This document shows, piece by piece, positions 63,042-64,000 of a stretch of DNA of 64,000 nt. Position 1 is the stretch's first letter. Every line of letters starts with the position of its first letter. A model generated the notes under the pieces. It was not told the origin of the DNA, made no database searches, and was given only the letters and a program-made list of their open reading frames with translations. The position numbers and the translations under genes are program-made. Source of the DNA: Kribbella jejuensis (GTDB lineage: Bacteria > Actinomycetota > Actinomycetes > Propionibacteriales > Kribbellaceae); assembly GCF_006715085.1 (NCBI RefSeq), contig NZ_VFMM01000001.1, forward strand, positions 2,232,001-2,296,000, in the 5' to 3' direction.

Positions 63042-63950
63042 ATGCTCGGGCAGGTGTTGGTGCTGTCAGCTGAGGATGTCCGTAACGCCGTTCCGATGAG
63101 TACGGCGATCGACGCTGTCCGGGACTCGTTCCGGGAGCTGGCGGCCGGGAACTTCGTGCTGCCGCCGCGGCAGATCTTCGGCGACGGCGCGGTGCTGGTG
63201 ATGTCGGCGTACCACTCCCCGACCGGGACTGCGGTGGTGAAGAAGATCGGCATCGCGCTCGACCAGGTGCCGGCGATCCGCGCGACCGTGATCTGGACCG
63301 GCGCCGGCGAGCAGCTCGTTGCGGACGGCGGCTCGATCACGACGCTGCGGACCGGCGCGGTCGTCGGCGTCGCCACCGACCTGCTCGCGCGCGCGGACGC
63401 GATCCGGCTGACTGTGATCGGAACCGGCGCCCAGGCCCCCGACCAGGTCCGCGCGGTCCTCGCCGTCCGCCCGATCACCGACGTCACCATCACCGGCCGT
63501 TCCCTCGACCGGGCCACCGCCTTGGCTCGGGCCCTCGCGGCGGAGTTCCCAGAGGTCCGCTTCACGCCGACCACGGACGTCGAAGCCTCGATCGCCACCA
63601 CGAACATCATCTGCTGCGCCACCTCGTCAAGCACCCCACTCTTCGAAGCCGACGCCCTCCCGGTAGAGGTTCATATCAACGCCATCGGCGCCTTCCGCCC
63701 CACCATGCGGGAACTCCCGCGCGCCCTCTTCACCACCAGCACGGTCGTGGTCGACCAACGCGAAGCCGCGCTCGAGGAATCCGGCGAAGTCATCGACGCC
63801 GTCGAATCCGGCACCCTCGACAGCCTGATCGAACTTGGCCCAGCCCTCTCCGACCCACCAGCTCCGACCGCCCGAACCGTCTTCAAATCAGTAGGCATCG
63901 GCTGCCAGGACTGGGCCATCGCCGCCGCGCTTGCCGGAATTCGCTGCTAA
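63042..63950 (+). CDS. Ornithine cyclodeaminase/mu-crystallin family protein
   Basis: 302 residues from ATG 63042. The family pattern is clear: LPPRQIF, VKKIGIAL, an NAD-binding segment LTVIGTGAQAPDQVRAVLAVRPITDVTITGRS and NIICCATSSSTPLFEADALPVEVHINAIGAFRPTMRELP. Members deaminate ornithine or reduce cyclic imines, for example ketimine reductases. Monocistronic here. Confidence 0.9.
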   Translation: MLGQVLVLSAEDVRNAVPMSTAIDAVRDSFRELAAGNFVLPPRQIFGDGAVLVMSAYHSPTGTAVVKKIGIALDQVPAIRATVIWTGAGEQLVADGGSITTLRTGAVVGVATDLLARADAIRLTVIGTGAQAPDQVRAVLAVRPITDVTITGRSLDRATALARALAAEFPEVRFTPTTDVEASIATTNIICCATSSSTPLFEADALPVEVHINAIGAFRPTMRELPRALFTTSTVVVDQREAALEESGEVIDAVESGTLDSLIELGPALSDPPAPTARTVFKSVGIGCQDWAIAAALAGIRC

Positions 63951-64000
63951 GTCCAGCGCAGAACGCCTTTGCGGTAGGCGTACAGCAGGCCGACCGCGAC
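63947..64000 (-). CDS. C-terminal end of a probable membrane protein, cut by window edge
   Basis: 17 codons before TAG at 63947: VAVGLLYAYRKGVLRWT. A hydrophobic stretch followed by YRKGVLRW resembles the end of a polytopic membrane protein. Its stop overlaps the convergent cyclodeaminase stop. Confidence 0.45.
   Translation of the reverse strand, partial: VAVGLLYAYRKGVLRWT

Noticed and set aside
1..64000. CRISPR arrays, insertion sequences, prophage or rRNA genes
   Set aside because: No regularly spaced repeats, transposase, integrase, capsid or rRNA sequence was recognised anywhere in the window.

Overview
The window comes from a high-GC Gram-positive actinobacterium. It is about 70% G+C, uses many GTG starts, links genes by 4-base ATGA/GTGA overlaps, and carries flavin-dependent LLM oxidoreductases, an ECF42/DGPF pair and a LAL-type LuxR regulator. 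The gene set resembles Kribbella or relatives in the Propionibacteriales; that is inference from gene content, not a database match. There are no insertion sequences, CRISPR arrays, rRNAs or phage genes. One tRNA (Tyr) is present.

Layout. (1) 1-9062, minus strand: a compact operon of eight genes behind a 24-codon leader peptide ending in SALCLR. It encodes an amino-acid-type ABC transporter with two paralogous lipoproteins, an FMN reductase fused to a GNAT acetyltransferase, two LLM monooxygenases and an FAD/NAD(P)-binding protein cut by the window edge. This reads as uptake and oxidative desulfurisation of an organosulfur compound under cysteine-sensing leader control. (2) 9.2-18.99 kb: mixed single genes (M23 peptidase, secreted protein, acetyltransferases, AraC, DHFR-like, VanY-like lipoprotein, XRE-cupin), a TetR/flavin monooxygenase unit with a perfect operator, and TerC. 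(3) 18.99-23.96 kb: an arabinoside operon (GH127 plus ABC importer) behind a 33-bp perfect palindrome. (4) 24.1-34.6 kb: RNA and small-molecule methyltransferases, an ABM/PEP-mutase pair, an Ada-AlkA repair protein, a P-loop kinase, an RraA-like protein, an LLM/MarR divergent pair with an operator, a pair with a Shedu-like C-terminus, a membrane pseudo-HD protein and a haloacetate dehalogenase-like hydrolase. (5) 34.7-36.9 kb: a lower-GC patch of unknown genes ending at tRNA-Tyr and its terminator. (6) 37-43.3 kb: YajQ, APH-like kinase, AraC/PhyH divergent unit, lactonase, arylamine N-acetyltransferase.

(7) 43.3-56.0 kb holds complex I genes in scattered blocks, all on the minus strand: nuoB-nuoC, nuoH, and nuoI-J-K-L-M-N. 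Unrelated genes sit between them: a GNAT and an NmrA protein after nuoC, then an ECF42 sigma factor with its DGPF partner and a MetF-like protein between nuoH and nuoI. nuoA, D, E, F and G are absent from the window.

(8) 56-64 kb: an NCS1 permease / isochorismatase-like hydrolase / GntR operon, then the most unusual locus. This is three tandem genes for tiny basic proteins sharing an AE-x2-YR-x-ER-x2-RD motif. They are expressed from two near-identical promoter-like elements, bounded by two strong hairpin terminators, and sit directly upstream of a 972-residue LAL regulator. An ornithine cyclodeaminase-family gene and the end of a membrane protein gene close the window.
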